NCBI RefSeq assembly: GCF_039543825.1 | Contig: NZ_BAABKM010000002.1 | Location: forward strand, 1,892,133 to 1,956,132 | Length of the DNA stretch: 64,000 bases | Reading direction: 5' to 3' | Origin: Nocardioides conyzicola | GTDB lineage: Bacteria > Actinomycetota > Actinomycetes > Propionibacteriales > Nocardioidaceae | Shown: positions 15,329 to 23,202 of the stretch, piece by piece | Layout of the letters: the number at the start of each line of letters is the position of its first letter | Numbering within the stretch: the stretch's first letter is position 1 | Made by a program: the position numbers and the translations under genes | Notes under the pieces: generated by a model | Told to the model about the DNA's origin: nothing | Database searches by the model: none | What the model saw: only the letters and a program-made list of their open reading frames with translations

Positions 15329-16627
15329 TCAGACCGCTTCGGCGGCGGGCCGGGTGATCCGGTAGCGGACGAACGACGGCACCAGGATCGCGGCGATGAC
15401 GGTGCCGATCACGACGAGCACGCCGCCGCCGGCCGCGGCCGCCGCCGTACCCACCATCGCGGCGCTGGCGCCGTGCACGACGTCGGCGATGCGGGGGCCG
15501 CCGGCCACGACGACGATGAAGATGCCCTGGAGCCGGCCACGCACCGAGTCGTCGGCCGCGCTCTGGAGCATGCTCGTGCGGAAGGCCGCCGATGCCATGT
15601 CGGCGGCGCCGCCGATGACCAGCATCAGCAGGGCGGCGACGAGCATGGTCGTCTGCCACTCGCTGCCACCGTGGTCGGCGAGCCCGACGGCCAGGCCGAA
15701 GCCCGCCATCGCCGCGCCCCACACCAGGATGCAGATGATGACCGCCCGGCCCTGGAGGTCGACCCTCGAGACCCAGCCCGAGAAGACGCCGCCGATGACG
15801 GCGCCTGCCGGGATCGCGGCGAAGAGCAGGGCGAAGGCCAGGCCGCCCTCGTCCGGCCCGCCGAAGGACAGGTGCGCGATCTCCGGGAAGAGCGCGCGCG
15901 GCATGCCGAAGACCATCGCGATCAGGTCGACGACGAAGGACATCATCAGCACCGGGTGGCCACGCAGGTAGGTGAAGCCCTCGATCACGGAGCGCAGGCC
16001 GGGCGTCCCCTTCTTGGCATCGTCGACGGGCAGCCTCGGCAGGCGGACGACGGCGCTCAGCGTCGCGAAGAGCGTGAACGTGTCGATCAGGTAGAGCCAC
16101 TCGAAGCCGATGAAGGGGATCAGCACGCCCGCGACCAGCGGGCCGCCGATCGCGCCGGCCTGGAAGATCGTCATGTTCAGCGAGTTCGCCGAGGGGAGCA
16201 GCTCGGGGCGCAGCAGCTTGGGCAGGATCGCGCTGCGGGTGGGCTGGTTGACCGCGAAGAACGCCTGCTGCACCGAGAAGAGGCACAGCAGCAGCCACAC
16301 GTTGGTGTTGCCGGCCGCGGCCTGCAGGTAGAAGAGGCCGCTGGTGACGATCAGGCCGGTCGTGGTGATGATCAGCATCGTGCGCCGGTCGAAGACGTCG
16401 GCGAGCGCGCCGCCCCACAGCCCGAAGACCACCAGCGGCACCAGGCCGAAGAGGCCGGTGAGGCCGACGTACGCCGAGGAGCCGGTGTCGGCGTAGATCT
16501 GGGCCGGTACGGCGACGACCGTCAGCTGCGCGCCGACGACCGTGATGATGTTGGCCAGCCAGAGCCGACGGAAGTGCTCGTTGCGCAGTGGTCGGGTGTC
16601 GGCCACCAGGCCCCGGAGGTTGCGCAC
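15329..16627 (-). CDS. MFS transporter (MDR-type, MFS_3/enterobactin-exporter-like)
   Basis: 432 residues with about twelve hydrophobic segments. The start RNLRGLVADTRPLRNEHFRRLW and the loop GGALADVFDRRTML (motif A region) are typical of the MFS_3 group that exports drugs or siderophore-like molecules. Direction and substrate are inference. The GTG at 16627 is preferred because a TAGGTT hexamer lies eight bases upstream; a GTG at 16633 lies too close to that hexamer. It diverges from the DUF427 gene. The stop is 27 bases upstream of the GTG start of the SDR-family gene that follows on the same strand. Confidence 0.88.
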   Translation of the reverse strand: MRNLRGLVADTRPLRNEHFRRLWLANIITVVGAQLTVVAVPAQIYADTGSSAYVGLTGLFGLVPLVVFGLWGGALADVFDRRTMLIITTTGLIVTSGLFYLQAAAGNTNVWLLLCLFSVQQAFFAVNQPTRSAILPKLLRPELLPSANSLNMTIFQAGAIGGPLVAGVLIPFIGFEWLYLIDTFTLFATLSAVVRLPRLPVDDAKKGTPGLRSVIEGFTYLRGHPVLMMSFVVDLIAMVFGMPRALFPEIAHLSFGGPDEGGLAFALLFAAIPAGAVIGGVFSGWVSRVDLQGRAVIICILVWGAAMAGFGLAVGLADHGGSEWQTTMLVAALLMLVIGGAADMASAAFRTSMLQSAADDSVRGRLQGIFIVVVAGGPRIADVVHGASAAMVGTAAAAAGGGVLVVIGTVIAAILVPSFVRYRITRPAAEAV

Positions 16628-16635
16628 GATCACCG

Positions 16636-16641
16636 AACCTA
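16636..16641 (-). promoter_or_regulatory. Probable -10 element of the MFS transporter gene
   Basis: TAGGTT on the minus strand, eight bases before the GTG at 16627. The spacing is slightly longer than that of the other leaderless promoters in the window. Confidence 0.4.
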
Positions 16642-16670
16642 ACCCCGGCGGCCGATGTTCCCCCCACCGG

Positions 16671-16676
16671 TAGCGT
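16671..16676 (+). promoter_or_regulatory. Leaderless-type -10 element of the DUF427 gene
   Basis: TAGCGT six bases before the ATG at 16683. The hexamer is the same as the one used for the haemoglobin gene on the other strand at 12470-12465. Confidence 0.6.
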
Positions 16677-16682
16677 CGGGGC

Positions 16683-17159
16683 ATGACGCAGCCCACGGTC
16701 GAGTCGGTCTGGGACTACCCCCGCCCGCCACGGGTCGAGCCCAGCGCGGAGCTGGTCGAGGTCGAGCTCGGCGGCCAGGTCGTCGCTCGTACGACGACCT
16801 CGTGGCGGGTCCTCGAGACCAGCCACCCGCCGACGTACTACCTACCGCGCTCCGCCTTCTCGCCGGGCACGCTCCGGCCAACGGCTGGGAGCTCCTTCTG
16901 CGAGTGGAAGGGCAGCGCGTCGTACTTCGACCTCGTCTCCGGAGAGCACGTCGCCGCCCGAGCGGGGTGGACCTACGAGCACCCGACCGCCGGCTTCGAG
17001 GTGATCGCCGGCGCGGTCGCGGTGATGGCCGCGCAGGTCGACCGGTGCACGGTCGACGGCGAGGTCGTCGTCCCCCAGCCGGGCGGGTTCTACGGCGGCT
17101 GGATCACCAGCCGGGTCGTCGGTCCCTTCAAGGCCGTCCCCGGCTCGCTCGGCTGGTAG
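16683..17159 (+). CDS. DUF427 domain protein
   Basis: 158 residues. The DUF427 signature is clear: VARTTTSWRVLETSHPPTYY near residue 35, a CEWKG segment (SSFCEWKGSASYFD), WTYEHPTAGFEVIAG, and a final VVPQPGGFYGGWITSRVVGP FKAVPG region. The family is a small beta fold of unknown biochemical function, common in actinobacteria and some fungi. It has its own leaderless promoter, and the next gene starts 36 bases downstream. Confidence 0.9.
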   Translation: MTQPTVESVWDYPRPPRVEPSAELVEVELGGQVVARTTTSWRVLETSHPPTYYLPRSAFSPGTLRPTAGSSFCEWKGSASYFDLVSGEHVAARAGWTYEHPTAGFEVIAGAVAVMAAQVDRCTVDGEVVVPQPGGFYGGWITSRVVGPFKAVPGSLGW

Positions 17160-17195
17160 CCGATGAGATCCGTTGGCGCCGGCGGTCGACATGAC

Positions 17196-17471
17196 ATGAC
17201 CCCGATCGACGTGACCTTCGAGGCGGTGCTCCAGAAGAGCGAGGCCAAGGGCGGCTGGACCTATGTGGTGTGGCCGCGGTCCGCGGAGTTCTTCGGGACC
17301 CACGGCCTCGTGAAGGTGCGCGGCACGGTGGACGGGGTGCCCTTCGAGAGCTCGTTCATGGCGCTCGGCGACGGCAGCCACAAGCTGCCGGTCAAGGCCG
17401 CGCTCCGGGTCGAGTCCGGCAAGCAGTCAGGTGACACGGTGACCGTGCACCTCGAGGAGAGGATCACGTGA
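17196..17471 (+). CDS. DUF1905 domain protein
   Basis: 91 residues matching DUF1905, a small beta-barrel domain: [20 protein letters not shown] near the start and [20 protein letters not shown] in the middle, ending [19 protein letters not shown]. In other bacteria DUF1905 is often fused to or next to YdeI-type domains; function unknown. The ATG at 17196 (MTPIDVTF) is chosen because homologues begin at this point; an in-frame ATG at 17163 would add 11 residues. Stop and next start overlap as TGATG. Confidence 0.85.
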   Translation: MTPIDVTFEAVLQKSEAKGGWTYVVWPRSAEFFGTHGLVKVRGTVDGVPFESSFMALGDGSHKLPVKAALRVESGKQSGDTVTVHLEERIT

Positions 17472-17692
17472 TGACCGAGCAGGTGAAGGGCCCGGCGTCG
17501 TACTTCCCGTCGATCGAGAAGACGTACGGCCGCCCGATCGAGGAGTGGCAGGCGGTCGTGCGAGCCGCTCCCGGGTACGGCGCCGGCGCGAAGCACATGG
17601 AGCTGGTCGCGCTGCTCAAGGACGAGCACGGGATGGGCCACGGTCACGCAAACGCCGTCGTTGCCTACACGCTCGCGCAGGACAAGGCGTGA
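17471..17692 (+). CDS. DUF4287 domain protein
   Basis: 73 residues, covering essentially one DUF4287 domain: PASYFPSIEKTYGRPIEEW, then KHMELVALLKDEHGMGHGHA and NAVVAYTLAQD at the end. The family is small, cytoplasmic and of unknown function. The ATG at 17471 overlaps the DUF1905 stop by one base, so the two are translated together. A GTG one codon earlier is possible. Confidence 0.88.
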   Translation: MTEQVKGPASYFPSIEKTYGRPIEEWQAVVRAAPGYGAGAKHMELVALLKDEHGMGHGHANAVVAYTLAQDKA

Positions 17693-17703
17693 GCGCAGTC
17701 GGC

Positions 17704-17844
17704 GTGGCCTGCGGGTTTGCTCGGGTTGGTCGCCGACAGGCAGTTGCGCGGGTACGGCGGGTGGTGGGTTGCGGTCGGCGCCCGGGTTTCCGGCCGTAGC
17801 CCTCGCCGGTGGTTGAGCAGGGCCGCCAGGCCCGTGTCGAAACC
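17704..17844 (+). repeat. Direct repeat copy 1 (141 bp) with embedded hairpin
   Basis: Starts GTGGCCTGCGGGTTTGCTCG and ends GTGTCGAAACC. A near-identical copy follows 153 bases later (17857-17997). The 3' part contains GGTGGTTGAGC...GTCGAAACC around a hairpin GGGCC-GCCA-GGCCC, a layout I associate with dispersed intergenic repeats in Nocardioides-type genomes. No open reading frame with family features lies inside. Confidence 0.85.
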
Positions 17845-17856
17845 AACCGACTGTCA

Positions 17857-17997
17857 GTGGCCTGCGGGTTTGCTCGGGTTGGCCGCCGACAGGCACTTAC
17901 GCGGGTACGGCGGGCGGTGGGGTGCGGTCGGCGCCCGGGTTTCCGGCCGTAGCCCTCGCCGGTGGTTGAGCAGGGCCGCCAGGCCCGCGTCGAAACC
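17857..17997 (+). repeat. Direct repeat copy 2 (141 bp)
   Basis: Second copy, differing from the first by a handful of substitutions (for example GGTCGCC against GGCCGCC, and CCCGTGTC against CCCGCGTC). Twelve bases (ending CTGTCA) separate the copies. The pair lies between the DUF4287 gene and the DUF222-HNH endonuclease gene. Confidence 0.85.
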
Positions 17998-18113
17998 CCG
18001 GACAGCTGACCGCCCTCCCGCCATCGAGATCGTGACCTTTTCGTGACCTACAACCCTGTGGATAAGGCCCTCTGAGGCCTCTGACTGTCGGTGGCCAGTG
18101 CTTGGCTAGTCCC
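17998..18113. other. Promoter-proximal region of the DUF222-HNH gene
   Basis: About 115 bases between the second repeat and the endonuclease start. They contain AT-richer stretches (ACCTTTTCGTGACC and CCTGTGGATAAGG). TAGTCC just before the ATG at 18114 is too close to serve as a leaderless -10 for that codon. No other element is recognised. Confidence 0.3.
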
Positions 18114-19361
18114 ATGACAGCGATGACCACACCCCACCACCAGGTGGCGACGGCGACCGCGCGGATGCGCGCTGTTGCCGACGCCGTGGTGGATGCGTCG
18201 GTGTGGTCGATGAGCGCCGGCGAGGCAGCCTCGACGTTGGTGGAGCTGACGCGGCTGGAGGCGCAGGTCATGGAGCTCCGGGCTCGGGTCGCGCGGCATG
18301 CGGACGAGCTCCAGGTCGGCACCGAGACCGGTGCGACGTCGACCGCGACCTGGCTCGCGCACCAGACCCGGCTCACGCGGTCGGCGGCGGCCGGTGTGGT
18401 GCACCTCGGCTACGACCTCGACACCCACGACGTCGTCCGCGACGCCCTCGCTGCCGGTGACCTCCGACCCGAGCAAGCGGTCGTGATCGTCCGGGCCTTG
18501 AAGGAGCTGCCGGCTGACCTGGACCCGGACCTGGTGATCCGCGCGGAGAAGCATCTCGTCGATGCCGCTGCTGAGCACGACGCGAAGACGCTGCGGATCC
18601 TCGGCCGCCGCCTCCTCGAAGTCGTCGCCCCGGACCTGGCGGACCAGCACGAGGCCGACCTCCTCGAGAAGGAGGAGGCCAAGGCAGCCCAGGCGATGCG
18701 GCTCACGATGACCGACGACGGTCACGGCAAGACCCACGCCCGGTTCACCCTCCCGACCGTGCAGGCAGCGATGCTCAAGAAGATGCTCTTGGCGATCGCC
18801 GCACCCAAGCACCAGGCCGCCACCCACGGCGCCGGCGTGCAGCGCCGCCCGAGTCCGGAGCGGATGGGCAGGGCGTTCGCCGAGCTCATCGAACGGATCA
18901 GCGCCAAGGACCTCCCGAAGGTCGGCGGTACCGACGCCACCATCGTCATCCACATCGACCTCGACGTGTTGACCGGCAGGCTCGAGAAGGCCGGTGTCCT
19001 CGACACCGGCGAGCGCATCAGCCCCCGCCAGGTCCGCCGCTTGGCGTGCACCGCCCGGATCCTCCCCGTCGTCCTCAACGGCAAGAGCGAGGTCCTCGAC
19101 GTCGGCCGCGCCAAGCGGTTCTTCACGAAAGCCCAGCTCACCGCCCTGGGCATCCGCGAAGGCGGCTGCGTCGCCGACGGGTGCGACTGGCCACCCTGGA
19201 TGTGCCACGCCCACCACTGGGAAAGATGGGCAGACGACGGCGGCACCGACCTCTCCAACGGCGGCCTGCTCTGCCCGAGACACCACGCAAGAGCCCACGA
19301 CCCGACCTACGAGGCGACCCATCAACCCGACGGCAAGGTCACCTTCCACCGCAGGTGCTAG
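18114..19361 (+). CDS. DUF222 - HNH endonuclease (13E12 repeat family)
   Basis: 415 residues. The long helical DUF222 region fills most of the protein (TRLEAQVMELRARVARHAD near 45; DLRPEQAVVIVRALKELPAD near 130; HARFTLPTVQAAML near 210). The C-terminal HNH nuclease carries CVADGCDWPPWMCHAHH and then GGLLCPRHHARAHD, with the Cys pairs and His residues needed for a metal-bound HNH site, so it looks intact. Such genes are multicopy in Nocardioides and mycobacteria and are suspected to be selfish or mobile. Downstream ATG at 18123 is an alternative start. Flanked upstream by two long direct repeats. Confidence 0.9.
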   Translation: MTAMTTPHHQVATATARMRAVADAVVDASVWSMSAGEAASTLVELTRLEAQVMELRARVARHADELQVGTETGATSTATWLAHQTRLTRSAAAGVVHLGYDLDTHDVVRDALAAGDLRPEQAVVIVRALKELPADLDPDLVIRAEKHLVDAAAEHDAKTLRILGRRLLEVVAPDLADQHEADLLEKEEAKAAQAMRLTMTDDGHGKTHARFTLPTVQAAMLKKMLLAIAAPKHQAATHGAGVQRRPSPERMGRAFAELIERISAKDLPKVGGTDATIVIHIDLDVLTGRLEKAGVLDTGERISPRQVRRLACTARILPVVLNGKSEVLDVGRAKRFFTKAQLTALGIREGGCVADGCDWPPWMCHAHHWERWADDGGTDLSNGGLLCPRHHARAHDPTYEATHQPDGKVTFHRRC

Positions 19362-19405
19362 GCCGACGCCTGGCGCACTCTCATGCCGCGAGGTGCGGAT
19401 GGCGA

Positions 19406-19810
19406 TTAGCCCTGCTCGCCGACCAGACTGAACGCTGAGTCTCCGCACGATTCTTCTGCGAACGTGTCGAAGGCTTGGACGTCGGACCGACTCTCTCGGA
19501 GCGACGACAGGGACGGACCATCCACCAGCCACTGCGCCCGGACGCCCAGGCCGTTCCGTTCTGCTTCAGTCATTTCCGAAGGTGGCGCAACCCGGCTGAG
19601 TGCCTCGCCCCACGCCCGTAGTCCGCCACCCTCCGGAGGTTCGGTATAGACGCTGCAGAACGCCACCATTTCCGTGCTGTCGTCCGACTCACCGTCGTCT
19701 TGACCTGAGGTGCCGCAACTCATCAGTCCTAGGGCAAGGAGGCTGCAAACGAGGGTCGCCCCACGGTGCGTGGACGATGCCTCGGCGCGTTGCTTGCTCA
19801 TGGGCGTCAT
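19406..19810 (-). CDS. Putative lipoprotein of unknown function
   Basis: 134 residues. After a basic start (MTPMSKQRAEASSTHRG) a hydrophobic stretch ends in the lipobox LGLMSCG, suggesting an exported lipid-anchored protein. The mature part is acidic (SGQDDGESDDSTEM) with two more Cys. No family is recognised. The second Met (19801, MSKQR) is an alternative start. Base composition is visibly less GC-rich than the flanking genes, which fits recent acquisition. It is convergent with the DUF222-HNH gene (44-base gap). Confidence 0.6.
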   Translation of the reverse strand: MTPMSKQRAEASSTHRGATLVCSLLALGLMSCGTSGQDDGESDDSTEMVAFCSVYTEPPEGGGLRAWGEALSRVAPPSEMTEAERNGLGVRAQWLVDGPSLSSLRESRSDVQAFDTFAEESCGDSAFSLVGEQG

Positions 19811-19979
19811 GATCCCGCAATCGCATCCAGCCCGATCACGATTCCCCAAGACATCCGCACTTGCCGCGATCAGCGCGGATCTGCCGATGAGCGGATGCAG
19901 TCCCGTGCACGGACCTCTCTGTCGTTCGTTCGTCGTTGAGCAAAGAGGCACCCCGATCTGCTAAGCCCGGTCCCCGATT
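19811..19979. other. Intergenic region between two orphan genes
   Basis: 169 bases of comparatively low GC between the lipoprotein gene and the end of the next minus-strand gene. Nothing was recognised apart from what must be the lipoprotein promoter. Confidence 0.3.
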
Positions 19980-20507
19980 TCACAGCCAGGTGCTGCGGGC
20001 CGCGTACAAGCAGGTGTCATCGAACATCTGCATACGCGCGCGGACTTCAGGCAGCCAGTCAGCCACCTCGCTGGGCTGGGACTTCTCGATCAGGGACTCC
20101 AGTTCCGCGAAGCCCTCCTCGACGAACGTGAGCGATCGGACCGCATCGCGATCGAGGCTACTCGCGCCTTTGTCGTGATCCAGGGAGTCGATGACGCCGG
20201 GGCTCTCGCTGAGCCACTGGTCGATCCAGGATCGGACCTTATCTGCGTCGTTGAAGTACTGGTCCTCCGTGCGGCCGGCCTTCGCGGCGACAGCGCGCCC
20301 GTTGGCCTCGTCGGTCTCACTGAGAGCCGAACGTAGCAACTCGCGTTGTCGGAGATAGGTTTCGCACGCAGCATTGACCCGACGCTCATCTGCATGCGTA
20401 AACCACCAGGTCGCTGCAGTGACGAGGGCAATCACGAGGACCACAGCCACGCCGACGACGGCTCTCCGCGAGAGGCGGATGGTGGGAGGCGCGGTCGCGG
20501 TCGACAC
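19980..20507 (-). CDS. Single-pass membrane protein of unknown function
   Basis: 175 residues: a short basic cytoplasmic tail, one membrane helix (VVGVAVVLVIALVTAATWWF, 18-38), then a helical, acidic extracytoplasmic domain with two Cys (NAACETYLRQRELL and DDTCLYAA) that could pair. No family recognised. The GTG start is supported by TAGGGT six bases upstream, making the mRNA leaderless. Like the neighbouring lipoprotein it is less GC-rich than the rest of the window. Confidence 0.6.
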   Translation of the reverse strand: MSTATAPPTIRLSRRAVVGVAVVLVIALVTAATWWFTHADERRVNAACETYLRQRELLRSALSETDEANGRAVAAKAGRTEDQYFNDADKVRSWIDQWLSESPGVIDSLDHDKGASSLDRDAVRSLTFVEEGFAELESLIEKSQPSEVADWLPEVRARMQMFDDTCLYAARSTWL

Positions 20508-20513
20508 AGAGCG

Positions 20514-20519
20514 ACCCTA
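20514..20519 (-). promoter_or_regulatory. Leaderless-type -10 element
   Basis: TAGGGT on the minus strand, six bases before the GTG at 20507. Confidence 0.6.
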
Positions 20520-20633
20520 AGGCTCGGCACCATGTCGCTGATACTGAACGCACGCATCTGCCGCGATCCGCACGTCGATCAAGGCGCGTCTTTCCAGTCG
20601 ACAGGCTTGATCGACGTTGCTTGAATCCGTTCC

Positions 20634-20924
20634 GTGGAGAGCGATCACAGAGCTCCGTCGCCCGACTACTTCCGATTGACCGTCGACGGTGTCGACTTCA
20701 GCGTCGCCTACGACGTGTCGCAACCGGGTGCCTACCACTACACCGTCGCCGCCACCGCAGGTGGCGGCCCAGCGTTGAAGTATGGATTTACCAGTCGCCG
20801 ATCCGACTACGGCAAGAGCACGACGGCCGAGCACATCGAGGCGATCCGCACTTTCCTCTCAGCAGTGGACCCGGTGACCGGGTACATCGAGGACGACCAA
20901 AGCGAGGACGACTCGTGGTCGTGA
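20634..20924 (+). CDS. Small protein of unknown function (96 aa)
   Basis: 96 residues, acidic at the C-terminus (IEDDQSEDDSWS), with a mixed beta-like core (YFRLTVDGVDFSVAYDVSQ, YHYTVAATAGGGPALKYGFT). No membrane segment or family signature. The GTG at 20634 follows a TTGAAT seven bases upstream, a weak -10 match. It ends 24 bases before the convergent LLM gene. Composition is intermediate between the orphan patch and the normal genes. Coding status is likely but not certain. Confidence 0.5.
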   Translation: MESDHRAPSPDYFRLTVDGVDFSVAYDVSQPGAYHYTVAATAGGGPALKYGFTSRRSDYGKSTTAEHIEAIRTFLSAVDPVTGYIEDDQSEDDSWS

Positions 20925-20948
20925 TGTGGTCAGCGCCCGACCGCCCGC

Positions 20949-21917
20949 TCACGCCAAGAGCTCGCGCAGCATCCGGTCAGAGGCGAGCAGAGCGTCGTGA
21001 TCATGGGTCGACGTGCTTGCCAACAGCTCGTCGGCCCCGGTCTGCTCGGCCAGCCGTTCGAGGTGCCGCCGGACCGTCGCGGGGCTCCCGGCCACGGCTC
21101 GGTCCAGCGAGCCCTCGACCCGGCGCCGCACCTGACCCGACCAGGGGGCGTCGCGGATGGCGGCCACGGTCTCGAGCGGCGGGAACTCGCCGGTCTGGCG
21201 CGACACCGCCATCGCCCACGCTTCGGGCAGGGCCAGCTCGCGTGCGGTGGCATCGTCGTCGGCGACGGTCACGTCCAGCGAGATCGTGACCCGCGGCTCG
21301 CTGCCGCGGTGCGGACGGAACTCGCGGCGATAGCGGGTCAGGACGGCGGGGAGCTCGGCGGACTCGAGGATGGGACCCCCGACGACGACGGGCAGCCCGA
21401 GCCGAGCGGCGATGTCCAGCCCACGACCGGTGGCGAGGAGGTGCATCGGCACCGGTCGACCGGTGGCTGGGCGCGCGGTCACCTCGGCGACGCCGTCGAA
21501 GTAGCGTCGCAGCTCTGCCAGCTCGTCCTCGAACGAGTCGGCAGCCTCGAGGTCGCGGCGCAACGCGCGACGGACCGGTGGCGTGAAGCCGAGCGAGCGG
21601 CCGAGGCCGAGATCGACCCGCCCCGGGTACAGGGCGTCGAGCACGAGGAACTGTTCTGCGACCACCAGCGGCTGGTGCAACGGCAGCATCACCCCGCCCG
21701 ACCCGATCCGGATGCTCGTCGTGCGTGCGCCGATCGCGGCCAGGAGGACGGCCGGGGCCCCGGACGCGATGCCCGGCACACCGTGATGCTCGGCCACCCA
21801 GTACCGGTCGTAGCCGACCTGCTCCGCGTGCACGGCCCGGCTCAGGGTCGCCTCGAGGGCCTCGGCGTCGGGGACGCCCGCACGGGTCCGCGAGCGGTCG
21901 AGCAGCGAGGCCTTCAC
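20949..21917 (-). CDS. LLM-class flavin/F420-dependent oxidoreductase (MsnO8-like)
   Basis: 322 residues of the luciferase-like TIM-barrel family. MsnO8-type features: VGYDRYWVAEHHGVPGIASG, RIGSGGVMLPLHQPLVVAEQ, and DLGLGRSLGFTPPVRRAL. These enzymes use FMN or F420 to oxidise or oxygenate small molecules. The real substrate is unknown. The gene ends 24 bases before the convergent small gene and diverges from a secreted-protein gene. Confidence 0.88.
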   Translation of the reverse strand: MKASLLDRSRTRAGVPDAEALEATLSRAVHAEQVGYDRYWVAEHHGVPGIASGAPAVLLAAIGARTTSIRIGSGGVMLPLHQPLVVAEQFLVLDALYPGRVDLGLGRSLGFTPPVRRALRRDLEAADSFEDELAELRRYFDGVAEVTARPATGRPVPMHLLATGRGLDIAARLGLPVVVGGPILESAELPAVLTRYRREFRPHRGSEPRVTISLDVTVADDDATARELALPEAWAMAVSRQTGEFPPLETVAAIRDAPWSGQVRRRVEGSLDRAVAGSPATVRRHLERLAEQTGADELLASTSTHDHDALLASDRMLRELLA

Positions 21918-21993
21918 ATGCTCCTCAACACGTCGCGGGCCGATCGCGTTCCCGCGGGGGTGGAGTGACGGACGAGCGGGTAGGACTCACGGC

Positions 21994-22566
21994 ATGAGGT
22001 CCTCCTTGCGCGCCGCAGGTCTGCTCGTGGCCGTCCTGACGATCATGCTCGCGGCCGTCGCAGCGGCCGCACCACCCCGCACGCGCACCGGGACGGACCC
22101 GGCAGGGGACCAGCACCACGGCGCGGGCTGGCGGACACACCCGGCGGCGCGCGCAGAGGCCGACCTCCGGCGTACGACGGTGGCGGTCCGCGACCGTCAC
22201 GTCGTGATCACCATCAAGGTCGGGCGCCTCCCCGCACGTCCGCGCAACGGCTTGGAGCTGGCCGTCGACCTCGGCCTCGTCCGGCCGGGCTACACCGATC
22301 AGCTGGACGTGTCGATCGACGCCGGTCCGGGTCGGCGGAGCGAGGCCACCCTCTTCATCGGGCGCAGCCCCGTCTGCCCCCACTCCGTCTCCGCGTCGGT
22401 GCGCCCGGCGCGCCGGGAGGTCGTGGCGCGGGTGCCGTTGCGCTGCTTGGGGCGGACGGCGCGTGCGCTCACCGATCCGCGCACCGACAGCACGCTCTTC
22501 ACCCCGGACTTCACGATGATCGCCAGCGACGTCAGCTTCGCGAGATGGAGGCTCCGCCTCCCCTGA
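21994..22566 (+). CDS. Secreted protein of unknown function
   Basis: 190 residues. A clear Sec signal peptide (LLVAVLTIMLAAVAAAA) with a probable cleavage at AAA-APP around residue 30. The mature protein is basic and beta-rich (VAVRDRHVVITIKVGRLPA; LELAVDLGLVRPGY) with two Cys in the C-terminal half (PVCPHS and LRCLGR). Resembles small secreted actinobacterial proteins; no named family. TAGGAC lies seven bases before the ATG, a near match to the leaderless promoter pattern. Confidence 0.65.
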   Translation: MRSSLRAAGLLVAVLTIMLAAVAAAAPPRTRTGTDPAGDQHHGAGWRTHPAARAEADLRRTTVAVRDRHVVITIKVGRLPARPRNGLELAVDLGLVRPGYTDQLDVSIDAGPGRRSEATLFIGRSPVCPHSVSASVRPARREVVARVPLRCLGRTARALTDPRTDSTLFTPDFTMIASDVSFARWRLRLP

Positions 22567-22576
22567 CGGCTCCGGA

Positions 22577-22582
22577 TATCGT
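22577..22582 (+). promoter_or_regulatory. Leaderless-type -10 element
   Basis: TATCGT seven bases before the GTG at 22590. It decides that start over the in-frame upstream ATG at 22545, which lies inside the preceding gene. Confidence 0.55.
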
Positions 22583-22589
22583 CGCCACC

Positions 22590-23201
22590 GTGCCCGACCA
22601 CCAGCGCATCCTCGTGGTCAGCAGCACGGCGGAGGACGCCGAGGTCTTCGGGGTCCGCGACGGCCTTCGTCGTGGCGCGGTGGTCATCGCCGCGCCGACG
22701 GCCGAGGCCGCACGAGTGGTGCGCGTCCTCGCCGTCGAGCCGCAGGTCGAGCTGCTGCTGGCGCCGGTGACCGTTCCCGACGTCGACCGCGGGCACCGCC
22801 TCGACGAGCTGGTACGGCGCCACGCGCTGAGGGACCGGTTCCGGGACGTCGTGGTGGTGACGGACCCGGCGAGCGCGGCGCTGCTGCTGCAGGTCCTGGC
22901 GCCCGGCCAGGTGCGGTCGGGTGGTGCGGTGACGGTGGTGGGGCTCCCACGCGGCGAGCGCCCGGTCGCCGTACGGCGTGCCATCGCCTCCGGGCTGGTG
23001 CTCGGCATCGCAGCGAGCGCGGTGGAGCCGCTGGTGTCGATCCTCGTGCTGCTGGGTGCCGTGACGTTCGTGGGGCTCGGCCTTCTGCTGGTCCTGCGCT
23101 GGCGCCACGTCGGCCGGGAGCTGCTGCTCGCGGCGGCGATCGCGTTCGGGGTCGTCCTCGCGATGGTGGCCGGCTCGGCCCGCTTCCCCGACGGCTGGTG
23201 A
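22590..23201 (+). CDS. Two-helix membrane protein with a cytoplasmic alpha/beta domain
   Basis: 203 residues. The N-terminal 130 residues are soluble and alternate strands and helices (RILVVSSTAEDAEVFGVRDG, DRFRDVVVVTDPASAALLL). Two membrane helices follow near the C-terminus (LVSILVLLGAVTFVGLGLLLVL and LLLAAAIAFGVVLAMVAGSA). I recognise no family. The start is fixed by the leaderless hexamer. It ends one base before the stop of the next convergent gene. Confidence 0.6.
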   Translation: MPDHQRILVVSSTAEDAEVFGVRDGLRRGAVVIAAPTAEAARVVRVLAVEPQVELLLAPVTVPDVDRGHRLDELVRRHALRDRFRDVVVVTDPASAALLLQVLAPGQVRSGGAVTVVGLPRGERPVAVRRAIASGLVLGIAASAVEPLVSILVLLGAVTFVGLGLLLVLRWRHVGRELLLAAAIAFGVVLAMVAGSARFPDGW

Positions 23202-23202
23202 T

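Noticed and set aside
13797..16826. A 1,009-codon frame spanning the F420-type reductase, SDR and MFS genes on the minus strand
   Set aside because: It is the wrong frame of the same strand through three recognised genes and consists of Arg/Pro/Ala-rich text.
17704..17997. Two long direct repeats considered as a CRISPR array
   Set aside because: Only two copies, the unit is 141 bases with a 12-base gap, and no cas genes are present.
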